5,054 bases of DNA from a bacterium (GCA_027294925.1 JAPULM010000585.1:1-5054); one strand, 5' to 3'; positions 1 through 4,813 are shown, counted from the stretch's first letter. The notes: generated from the sequence alone by a model not told the origin. Program-made: numbers and translations.

Positions 1-249
1 GGAGGTCCAGCTCCCGTTGCAGACGCTCCGGCGTCTCCGGCAGTGTCGTCAGCACGGCCAAGCCCTGCGTCAGGTGCGCGATGGCTTCCACATACGCCGA
101 ACGCTCATTGGCACGCAAATCCGCCCGCTGCCAGTAGGGAATCGCCTGCTCACCGAGGCCCGCTTCGGTATAGTGATGGGCTAGCAATTCAGGTTGTGTG
201 TCGGCGGTTTCGAGAAAACGCTCCGCCAGCTGGTGATGATGGGGTTGAA
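1..249 (-). pseudogene. C-terminal fragment of a TPR/AAA-ATPase regulatory protein (adenylate-cyclase-associated type), 5'-truncated
   Basis: The minus strand reads in one open frame through to base 1, with recognisable stretches such as QPELLAHHYTEAGLGEQAI, a YWQRA segment, and SAYVEAIAHL followed by LPETPERLQREL. These are typical of the TPR-rich C-terminal region of large bacterial proteins that carry an AAA/NACHT-like ATPase, often with an N-terminal class III adenylate/guanylate cyclase domain; they act as cytoplasmic signalling proteins. The gene continues beyond base 1. On its 5' side, family resemblance stops at about 243-249 (HHQLAERF). The frame stays open to about 295 but reads unrelated AT-rich sequence (NLALFFQP and similar) with no ATG, GTG or TTG in frame, and a stop lies just beyond. 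I infer a gene that lost its N-terminal part, probably when the adjacent toxin-antitoxin segment arrived. The fold family is fairly certain; whether a cyclase domain was ever attached cannot be seen. Confidence 0.72.
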
Positions 250-283
250 AAAATAGAGCAAGATTAGGGCACTGCCTTCTAAC

Positions 284-312
284 TTGACGAGATAATTATG
301 TTATAATATGAT
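284..312 (+). promoter_or_regulatory. Promoter of the toxin-antitoxin operon
   Basis: A TTGACG -35 box (284-289) and a TATGAT -10 box (307-312) are separated by exactly 17 nt, a near-consensus sigma70 promoter. An overlapping TATAAT at 302-307 would have only a 12-nt spacer and is less likely to be used. Predicted transcription start is about 319, inside the repeat block that precedes the antitoxin gene, which suits autorepression. Seen by eye only. Confidence 0.6.
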
Positions 313-352
313 AACCAATATGGTTCCATTTTGGTTCCATTTTGGTTCTAAT
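313..352 (+). repeat. Three 11-bp-spaced TGGTTC repeats, probable antitoxin operator
   Basis: TGGTTCCATT occurs at 321-330 and 332-341, followed by the partial copy TGGTTCTAAT at 343-352, so the copies are 11 bp apart, about one helical turn. The first copy is also the right arm of a dyad, AACCA (313-317) with TGGTT (321-325). The block covers the predicted transcription start and lies directly in front of the antitoxin gene. Ribbon-helix-helix antitoxins bind such short repeats cooperatively as dimers of dimers, so I infer that this is the operon's autoregulatory operator. The repeats are seen directly; the binding is inferred. Confidence 0.6.
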
Positions 353-369
353 TTTTCAGAGAGGTAGTT

Positions 370-609
370 GTGCCTACAATTACAGTCAAAAATATTCCGG
401 CGAAGCTCCATCAAAAACTAAAGCAAAATGCTTCCCACAATCATCGTAGTCTCAACAACGAAATCATTGCATGTCTTGAAAGTTCCGTTAGTGCTACGCC
501 AGTAAATAGTGAATTACTATTAGTACGTGCCCGTAAGATCCGTAGTAAAATTTCAGGGCATTTGACGGAAGAAAATCTCCATGAATTCAAGAATCAAGGG
601 CGACTATGA
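370..609 (+). CDS. Ribbon-helix-helix (Arc/FitA/VapB-type) antitoxin
   Basis: This is a 79-residue protein starting at GTG (370), preceded by an AGAGAGG ribosome binding site about 5 nt upstream. Residues 3-9 (TITVKNIP) form the expected N-terminal beta strand that inserts in the DNA major groove, followed by the two-helix dimerisation unit (about 11-36, including HRSLNNEIIACLE). This pattern is typical of Arc-like antitoxins of the FitA/VapB kind. The C-terminal part (about 47-79, ending NLHEFKNQGRL) would be the flexible tail that wraps the toxin and blocks its active site. The protein is cytoplasmic, should neutralise the PIN toxin encoded next, and should repress its own promoter through the repeats at 313-352. 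Its stop overlaps the toxin start (ATGA, 606-609), so translation is coupled. The gene is visibly AT-richer than the flanking genes, suggesting transfer. The family is confident; which VapB subfamily it belongs to is not. Confidence 0.88.
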   Translation: MPTITVKNIPAKLHQKLKQNASHNHRSLNNEIIACLESSVSATPVNSELLLVRARKIRSKISGHLTEENLHEFKNQGRL

Positions 610-1025
610 TCGTTGTAGACACAAATGTCATTGCATACTTTTGGATTCCTGGAAGTTACACCCAAGATGCAGAGCGGGTCCTGCAAACTGATCCGGAATG
701 GAAAGTTCCATTGTTGTGGAAATCTGAATTGCGTAACGTTTTAATCAACTATATCCGGCATGAGCTTTTAACATTGGATGTCGCTCTACAAATGATGTCG
801 GATGCTGAATCGCATTTGAAAGAGCATGAATTTTCAGTTGCTTCTTCAGATGTTCTCAAATTATCTAGTCAATCAAAATGTACCGCGTATGATTGTGAGT
901 TTGTCGCCTTAGCAGAAGATTTACAAGTACCCTTGATCACAACTGATAAAGAAGTGTTATCAGAGTTTCCAAGTGTAGCGCTTTCTATGTCAGACTATAT
1001 CGATACACAAAAGTTGAGAGGATGA
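606..1025 (+). CDS. PIN-domain ribonuclease toxin, VapC-like
   Basis: This 139-residue protein has the usual length for a VapC toxin and consists of a single PIN domain. The acidic, Mg2+-binding catalytic set is all present: D5 in MIVVDTNVIAY, E41 in the SELRN motif, D96 in AYDCEFVALA (with E98 close by), and D114 in ITTDKEVL. Family members are endoribonucleases that arrest translation, often by cutting tRNA or rRNA, until the antitoxin is restored; the target here cannot be read from sequence. The ATG overlaps the antitoxin stop by 4 nt, so translation is probably coupled and the two genes form a bicistronic operon. With all four acidic residues kept and no frame disruption, the toxin looks functional. 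The gene shares the AT-rich composition of its partner. It converges on the small minus-strand gene ending at 1064. Confidence 0.92.
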   Translation: MIVVDTNVIAYFWIPGSYTQDAERVLQTDPEWKVPLLWKSELRNVLINYIRHELLTLDVALQMMSDAESHLKEHEFSVASSDVLKLSSQSKCTAYDCEFVALAEDLQVPLITTDKEVLSEFPSVALSMSDYIDTQKLRG

Positions 1026-1063
1026 ACAATCGTTTTGTGCCGAGACGGGTGCCAAGCCAGCGG

Positions 1064-1297
1064 CTATTCAGAGGTTGGGTGACGTTCCTGAAGCTGCTGC
1101 CGCAGCTTCATAATTTGGCGGGCAAAAACTTTTGGATTGACCAAGGCAGTACCGGTACGGTAGGCATCCATCCGTTCCTGCAGGGTGGGAGAATCCGTAA
1201 ACTGGAAGACTTCCTCCGGCTGCACCTGCAATGCACTCATTTCTTCACCAATCGCCAGTAAGTACACGGCCATAAAAAAATCGCTTGTATCAGCCAC
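1064..1297 (-). CDS. Small conserved-looking hypothetical protein (77 aa)
   Basis: I do not recognise this protein. From a GTG at 1297 it has 77 residues, beginning VADTSDFFMAVYLLAIGEEM. It looks soluble and mostly helical, with an amphipathic first third, a Pro/Thr-containing middle (VQPEEVFQFTDSPTLQERM) and a basic helix at the end (FARQIMKLRQQLQERH). GTG 1297 is preferred because GAGGTG (1303-1308) lies 5 nt upstream. The frame also runs back to a TTG at 1348, but those extra residues are an Arg/Ala/Pro-rich stretch that looks non-coding. The stop lies 38 bp from the toxin stop, and the genes converge. It sits about 90 bp downstream of the broken thiC on the same strand and might once have been co-transcribed with it. 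Evidence that it is real: a plausible SD, a natural amino-acid composition and a GC-balanced sequence. Confidence 0.55.
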   Translation of the reverse strand: MADTSDFFMAVYLLAIGEEMSALQVQPEEVFQFTDSPTLQERMDAYRTGTALVNPKVFARQIMKLRQQLQERHPTSE

Positions 1298-1388
1298 AGC
1301 ATCACCTCTGCCTGTGCCCCGACGCGGCGCCGCCGGGACAACCCGCAACGCCAGCGTCAGTGCAAATTTCTACCTCAATGAAACGACA

Positions 1389-1789
1389 TCAGGTTTTGAC
1401 GTAAATCTCCGAACCGTGCTGCTTGAATTCTGCCGCCTTTTCGCGCATCCCCTCTGCCAACGCCACACTGGTCTCCAGGGATTACGCAGCTCGGTAAAAC
1501 GTAGTGCCGTAAGCTGCGGGTCAGACTCGCGCTGGCGCCGATAAGCAGACGATGATTCAGGAAGTTCCTCAGCATCACCGCGTGACAAGGTCCAATTACG
1601 GCGCAGCGCCGGCAGACCTTTTTTGAGGTCAACTTGATAGTCAGGATCGGTGTAAGGGCCGCTCGTATCGTAGCGCTTGACGGGAGGGTTAGGGTCAGCC
1701 AGAGTCACCTCCCACATGGGTACGCGGCTATCAGCTCGATTGCCCTGCACGAAAACCTTACACGAAGCGGGGAAAGATGTATCGGCCAT
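1389..1789 (-). pseudogene. thiC: thiC remnant: phosphomethylpyrimidine synthase with a large internal deletion and frameshift
   Basis: ThiC is a radical-SAM enzyme that converts aminoimidazole ribotide to HMP phosphate in thiamine synthesis. The ATG at 1789 has GGAG (1798-1801) 8 nt upstream. Residues 1-104 match the ThiC N-terminus: FPASCKVFV, RVPMWEV, NPPVKRYDTSGPYTDPD, KKGLPALRRNW, GDAEEL, ALRFTELRNP. At about 1478 similarity stops, and a different frame gives the last 29 residues of ThiC (AEGMREKAAEFKQHGSEIYV, then KT), ending at the TGA at 1389-1391. Family members are about 600-630 residues, so roughly 480 are missing, including the catalytic barrel and the CX2CX4C cluster motif. Reading straight on gives a nonsense tail ending at 1370. 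Two usually conserved arginines look mutated (C10 in PASRK, W26 in VPMRE), both explainable by C-to-T changes. The product cannot be active. The TPP riboswitch and promoter upstream are kept. Confidence 0.88.
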
Positions 1790-1794
1790 ATCGA

Positions 1795-1853
1795 TTACTC
1801 CTCTCTGAAGTATAGACGCCACCAGGATAATCTAGAGGCCGTCAGGGGAGTAA
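1795..1853 (-). promoter_or_regulatory. Probable riboswitch expression platform (SD / anti-SD pairing)
   Basis: Just after the TPP aptamer the RNA contains UUACUCC (complement of 1847-1853), an exact 7-nt match to GGAGUAA, which contains the thiC Shine-Dalgarno (complement of 1795-1801). Pairing would hide the ribosome binding site. Without ligand, the CUCCC part could instead pair with GGGAG in the aptamer's first hairpin (about 1931-1935). This suggests translational control by TPP. The complementarity is seen directly; the switching is inferred. Confidence 0.45.
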
Positions 1854-1854
1854 C

Positions 1855-1948
1855 TCACATTCCCTAGGCTGGCATTACTCAGGTCAGGTTCAAGCGGTCG
1901 GTAACAATGTAGCTACCCTCTCAGCCCGGTCTCCCGAGCCCCCGCGTT
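1855..1948 (-). ncRNA. TPP riboswitch (THI element) aptamer
   Basis: Read on the minus strand, this leader carries the conserved TPP aptamer elements in order. A GC-rich hairpin (GCUCGG, GAGA loop, CCGGGC) leads into CUGAGA (1919-1924), the pyrimidine-binding arm. A variable arm (GGUAGC with GUUACC) is followed by UUGAACCUGA (AACCUGA at 1884-1890), the GUAAUGCC segment (1871-1876) and UAGGGAA (1861-1866), which with its neighbours binds the pyrophosphate through Mg2+. These match the thi-box consensus nearly base for base, so the aptamer looks intact. In bacteria it represses thiamine genes when thiamine pyrophosphate is plentiful. It lies 66 nt upstream of the thiC start and begins next to the predicted transcription start, leaving almost no extra 5' leader. 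The closing stem P1 is not obvious by eye. Confidence 0.93.
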
Positions 1949-1956
1949 GCTCGACT

Positions 1957-1985
1957 AGCATACGCCATATCTGCATCGAGAGCAA
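1957..1985 (-). promoter_or_regulatory. Promoter of the TPP riboswitch / thiC transcript
   Basis: On the minus strand, TTGCTC (-35, 1980-1985) and TATGCT (-10, 1957-1962) are 17 nt apart. Predicted start is about 1950, right at the 5' edge of the aptamer, which supports the assignment. It diverges from the plus-strand promoter at 2063-2090. Confidence 0.5.
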
Positions 1986-2062
1986 GTCGGCATGAGACAA
2001 CTGACCCTGTTTCCCGTGCCGGCGCAGGGTTACGAGAACTGAAAGAATAACACTGAAGGGAA

Positions 2063-2090
2063 TTGACAGCGCTAGCCACTTGTACATAAT
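2063..2090 (+). promoter_or_regulatory. Promoter of the nitrile-hydratase-like gene
   Basis: A perfect TTGACA (2063-2068) and CATAAT (2085-2090) are spaced by 16 nt. Transcription would begin near 2097, leaving an untranslated leader of about 75 nt before the ATG at 2172. An intact promoter argues that this truncated-looking gene is still expressed. Confidence 0.5.
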
Positions 2091-2171
2091 CCCCAATGCC
2101 ATGGACATATGGCGTCCAGACGGTAACGAGCCCTCTCTGAATGTTGGTTTAAATATGTCAGGAGAATGTCC

Positions 2172-2510
2172 ATGAACGGTATTCACGATATGGGCAGCAT
2201 GCATGGCTTTGGCCCTATCAGACGAGACGCAGAGGCGCCCGTCTTCCACCAAACTTGGGAAGGGCGGCTTTTCGCTATCCGGCAGGCAACCCCCATTCCT
2301 ATTCCAGGTGGTTCTCGTAATAATATTGAAAACATGCCTCCGGCAGACTATCTCACCACCAGCTATTATGAACGCTGGCTAGAGACGCTTGAGAAGCTCA
2401 TTGTCGCCAAAGGTCTATTGTCGCCGCAGGAGATCGAGACACCAACGGCTGAGTATGCCAGTGGCGCGTACGACGACCACCATGGACACACCCACCCACA
2501 CATCCACTGA
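2172..2510 (+). CDS. Nitrile hydratase beta-subunit N-terminal-domain protein with His-rich tail
   Basis: This is a 112-residue protein. The opening MNGIHDMGSMHGFGPI is the signature start of nitrile hydratase beta subunits. EAPVFHQTWEGRLFAI (21-36) and NMPPADYLTTSYYERWL (54-70), then LEKLIVAKGLLSPQEI, complete the helical N-terminal domain. Full beta subunits are about 220 residues, adding an SH3-like barrel (VGDxVRV, GHTRxPRY); nothing like it occurs here or downstream in any frame. The protein ends in DDHHGHTHPHIH (101-112), six histidines in the last ten residues, suggesting Co, Fe, Ni or Zn binding. ATG 2172 is preferred over ATG 2166 because AGGAG (2160-2164) is 7 nt upstream and it gives the canonical MNGIHD start. 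No alpha subunit (CTLC motif) is in the window. It could be a split beta subunit with partners elsewhere, an activator-like metallochaperone, or a remnant. The homology is confident; the role is unknown. Confidence 0.85.
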   Translation: MNGIHDMGSMHGFGPIRRDAEAPVFHQTWEGRLFAIRQATPIPIPGGSRNNIENMPPADYLTTSYYERWLETLEKLIVAKGLLSPQEIETPTAEYASGAYDDHHGHTHPHIH

Positions 2511-2919
2511 TGGGCTGTTGTGGCGCCTTTCCACTCCGTCATAAGTTCTTCAAGATTCTACATAACAGTCAACATACGCAAACACTCGCCGAAGCATCCT
2601 GGAAATCGATTATCCTAACTGGCCCGCATCCCGCATCCCAGCGCATCGATCACCGTCTAGTCACGCGTCCTATACGCCCAATCCTCGACATGCGTTAAAA
2701 CCAGTTTACGTGTCTGGCTCAATGCTCTATTGCAGTCCGTCCTTGAGCATTACGCCGCAAACATCCGCTGCCCCCACAAATCCCCCCTGTACATGCGCAT
2801 CATGCTGTTATACCATAGGCTGGTGAAAAACTTGCGAGCGGCATTTGGCCACACACTCATATACAGCCTCAAATACCAGCTCGTATACCGATGAGTGTTT
2901 TGCCCGATAAGGGGGCTTC
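2511..2919. other. 409-bp region without a convincing gene
   Basis: Between the nitrile-hydratase-like gene and the PilZ gene I find only short open frames without ribosome binding sites or recognisable protein sequence on either strand. I looked for the missing nitrile hydratase beta C-terminal domain and for an alpha subunit and saw neither. A short tandem repeat (CCCGCAT twice, near 2622-2635) is the only local pattern. The 3' end must hold the promoter of the PilZ gene, but no strong -35/-10 pair is visible. The segment could be eroded coding sequence. Confidence 0.5.
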
Positions 2920-3267
2920 ATGGCAAGGGAAATTAAAGAGCGCAGAAAGCATCAACGAGCCCCAGCACGCGTCTTGATCAAATATGGTAATGCAGAACAG
3001 TTTTTTACGGACTATATTCAAAACATTTCTCGCGGCGGGATTTTCATACCAACGTATAACCCTTTACCCCCAGGTACGCACCTTAAGATCAGTTTTTCGT
3101 TGCCTGGATGGGATCGTCTCATCGAGACGGAAGGCATCGTGGTGCATAGCGTGCATGCAGATCCGCAGCAAGGCGGTCAGCCTAGCGGCATGGGGGTGCA
3201 GTTTCAAAAGCTGAGCGAAGAGAGCTTAGAGCAAATCGACAACTATGTCGGCACGCTGCAAGAATGA
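2920..3267 (+). CDS. Single-domain PilZ protein (c-di-GMP receptor type)
   Basis: This 115-residue protein is almost entirely one PilZ domain, resembling the short PilZ-type domain first described as a Myxococcus paralogous family (TIGR02266-like). The c-di-GMP-binding RxxxR motif is present as RRKHQR (R9 and R13), followed at 35-40 by NISRGG, fitting the second motif D/NxSxxG. Beta strands follow (GIFIPT, LKISFSLP, IETEGIVVHSV, GMGVQFQKL), then a C-terminal helix (SEESLEQIDNYVGTL). Such proteins are cytoplasmic adaptors that bind c-di-GMP and change the activity of motility, polysaccharide or regulatory partners. The ATG at 2920 has a strong GGGGG ribosome binding site (2911-2915) 4 nt upstream. 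It converges with the response regulator ending at 3355, so the two are not an operon, but both are signalling genes. The domain is confident; the partner is unknown. Confidence 0.88.
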   Translation: MAREIKERRKHQRAPARVLIKYGNAEQFFTDYIQNISRGGIFIPTYNPLPPGTHLKISFSLPGWDRLIETEGIVVHSVHADPQQGGQPSGMGVQFQKLSEESLEQIDNYVGTLQE

Positions 3268-3354
3268 AGGCTACGGTCTGCAAAAAATCACCGAACGACG
3301 GTGCCTTTTACAGCAACCGGAAAGTGACTTGAAGCTGGGATTTTCTAGCTACCG

Positions 3355-3990
3355 CTACAATCCTTCGGAATGCCGACGATCTGGCACTTTGAACTTTTCC
3401 AGTTCAGGCTTGGCGTGCTCATCATAGCAGCCCGGACAGATACTATGGCTGAACTGGGCGTCAGAATGGTCCGTAATATAGCTTTCGACTTGTTCCCAAT
3501 AATTGTGATCATTGCGAATTTTCTTACAATAGGAACAAATCGGCAATAACCCACCAAGCTGTCTAACACGTACCAAGGCATCTTCTAATTCCGACACCCG
3601 TGCAGCGATATTCAGCTGTAAATCTACAACTCGTATACCGACCTGAACACGCGCCAATAACTCTTCACGATCAAACGGTTTAGTCACGTAATCATCAGCG
3701 CCCGCTTGCAGCCCTGCAACGATGTCCTTACCACGTTCTTTGGCAGTTAGCAGAATCACATAGGTCGGTTCACGACGCGGCGTCTGCTTCAATTTATCGC
3801 ACACTTGCAAGCCATCCAGAAAAGGCATCATCCAATCTAAGATAGCCAAGATAGGCCCTTCTTCCGCCTGCAATTTCTCGTATGCCGCTGCACCATCGGA
3901 ACAAACCAAGACCGTATAGCCCCACTTGTTCATCAAGGCTTCCAGGGTGCGCCTAGTGACAGCATCATCATCGGCAATTAATATTTTCAC
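3355..3990 (-). CDS. Response regulator: receiver domain, coiled coil, four-cysteine zinc-ribbon-like tail
   Basis: This is a 211-residue protein. Residues 1-120 form a CheY-like receiver: acidic pocket DDD at 7-9, phosphoacceptor D52 in LAILDWMMP, T82 in LLTAKE, and K104 in VTKPFDREEL. Residues about 122-148 (LQLNIAARVSELEDALVRVR) look like a coiled-coil linker. The tail has two CxxC pairs, C152/C155 in LPICSYCKKIRNDHNYW and C185/C188 in SICPGCYDEH, likely to bind zinc; the CSYCKKIR module recurs at the end of other bacterial receiver and GAF signalling proteins. There is no HTH or cyclase domain, so output is probably through protein contact. The start is GTG (3990), giving the canonical MKILIADDD beginning, with GGAG 8 nt upstream. 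No histidine kinase is adjacent, so it is an orphan regulator. It ends 88 bp from the convergent PilZ gene. The architecture is confident; the pathway is unknown. Confidence 0.92.
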   Translation of the reverse strand: MKILIADDDAVTRRTLEALMNKWGYTVLVCSDGAAAYEKLQAEEGPILAILDWMMPFLDGLQVCDKLKQTPRREPTYVILLTAKERGKDIVAGLQAGADDYVTKPFDREELLARVQVGIRVVDLQLNIAARVSELEDALVRVRQLGGLLPICSYCKKIRNDHNYWEQVESYITDHSDAQFSHSICPGCYDEHAKPELEKFKVPDRRHSEGL

Positions 3991-4067
3991 GGCGCGCTCT
4001 CCATTGAATATGGCGCAGGCAAACTGACATGGCTTGGGCTAAGCTTTCGGACACTACCCCGCTGCCT

Positions 4068-4098
4068 ATCATAATCCTTCAGAAGGACGCTGTGTTAA
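4068..4098 (-). promoter_or_regulatory. Possible response-regulator promoter containing a 13-bp dyad
   Basis: On the minus strand, TTAACA (4093-4098) and TATGAT (4068-4073) are 19 nt apart, a longer spacer than ideal. The spacer holds a perfect inverted repeat, TCCTTC-A-GAAGGA on the plus strand (4075-4087), which could be an operator placed between the promoter boxes. It lies about 80 bp upstream of the response-regulator start, in the 160-bp gap after nudF. The dyad is seen directly; the promoter is tentative. Confidence 0.3.
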
Positions 4099-4150
4099 AG
4101 ACCGGGAGCAAAAGGAATTCATCTCCGTATGCAGCGTATGTCATGCATGA

Positions 4151-4756
4151 TTACAGTGTTCTCCAACGCTGCTGTATGACCTCACGATTAAGCATTAGCC
4201 ACTGTAGGGCAACAATAGGCGCAGCCGCTTTAATCAAACCGGACTGGATGCGCTCATACGCGTCATCGGACGACATGACAACCACCTGAATATCTTCGCC
4301 CTCCTCAATTAAACCGTGTGTCCCAGCAGCCCCTGAGGCATCAACTTTGCCACAAAATAATGCAAGGCTTTCCGTTGTACCGCCAGGACTGACGAAATAT
4401 TCACAGATAGGTACGAGCTCAGTGATATGGCAACCGCTCTCCTCAACCGCTTCCCGGCGCACGACACCTTCAGGCGTTTCATCGGGTTCGATAATGCCGG
4501 CCACAATTTCCAATAGCCATGGGTCGCCACTGTTGCCCAACGCCCCGATGCGGAACTGTTCAATCAGAACCACTTCATCACGGACAGGATCATAAGGTAA
4601 AACTGCCGCAGCGTGACCGCGTTCAAAGACCTCCCGCACCAACACAGGCCCCCACTCGCCGCTGAAAAGCCGGTGCCGCAGCCGGTAACGGTCAATACGA
4701 AAATAACCCTGATAGCAAACGGTTTGATCGAGGATTTCAACGCGTGGTTCTTCCAT
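4151..4756 (-). CDS. nudF: ADP-ribose pyrophosphatase (Nudix hydrolase, NudF type)
   Basis: From ATG 4756 this is a 201-residue protein, close to E. coli NudF (about 209). It hydrolyses ADP-ribose to AMP and ribose 5-phosphate in the cytoplasm, clearing a reactive nucleotide sugar. The Nudix box GX5EX7REUXEEXGU is complete at about 87-109 (G87, E93, R101, E102, E105, E106, G108). Other NudF-like stretches are FERGHAAAVLPYDPVRDEVV, LIEQFR, PWLLEIVAGIIE, the SPGGTTE loop, the THGLIEEGEDI segment and VALQWL near the end. ATG 4756 is preferred because GAGG lies about 5 nt upstream; the frame also opens at a TTG at 4783, which would add nine residues. It is on the same strand as the response regulator (160 bp on) and the E2 gene (stop 98 bp upstream). 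From memory, nudF and thiC lie near each other in some gammaproteobacteria, which may explain the thiC remnant about 2.4 kb away. Confidence 0.93.
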   Translation of the reverse strand: MEEPRVEILDQTVCYQGYFRIDRYRLRHRLFSGEWGPVLVREVFERGHAAAVLPYDPVRDEVVLIEQFRIGALGNSGDPWLLEIVAGIIEPDETPEGVVRREAVEESGCHITELVPICEYFVSPGGTTESLALFCGKVDASGAAGTHGLIEEGEDIQVVVMSSDDAYERIQSGLIKAAAPIVALQWLMLNREVIQQRWRTL

Positions 4757-4813
4757 ATCCACCTCACACTCCCCTATCGGCAAGGGTATAAAAATCTTGA
4801 CGCGTATGACCCA

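Noticed and set aside
1324..1333. Perfect 10-bp palindrome GCGGCGCCGC downstream of thiC
   Set aside because: It is short and GC-rich with no T tract, and is expected in GC-rich DNA; not a credible terminator or operator on its own.
1185..1544. 119-codon plus-strand frame across the small gene and the thiC remnant
   Set aside because: It is antisense to recognisable ThiC sequence and to the 77-aa gene, with random-looking composition.
1992..2042. 16-codon plus-strand frame (MRQLTLFPVPAQGYEN), possible leader peptide of the nitrile-hydratase-like gene
   Set aside because: It lies upstream of the TTGACA/CATAAT promoter at 2063-2090, has no SD and shows no attenuator structure.
1890..2087. Minus-strand open frame from ATG 2087 with a hydrophobic stretch (WLALSIPFSVILSVLVTL), possible small membrane protein
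   Set aside because: It runs through the thiC promoter and the TPP aptamer core, has no clear ribosome binding site, and its last third is simply translated riboswitch sequence.
2510..2698. 62-codon plus-strand frame overlapping the end of the nitrile-hydratase-like gene
   Set aside because: The sequence resembles no known protein and not the expected beta C-terminal domain; there is no good SD at 2510.
3268..3354. Possible bidirectional terminator between the PilZ and response-regulator genes
   Set aside because: Only a 4-bp AGCT/AGCT dyad with a long loop is visible; there is no stable stem followed by a T tract.
2880..3642. The 12-bp sequence CTCGTATACCGA occurring twice (about 2880 and 3631)
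   Set aside because: A single 12-bp match within 5 kb is about what chance predicts, and one copy lies inside the receiver coding sequence.
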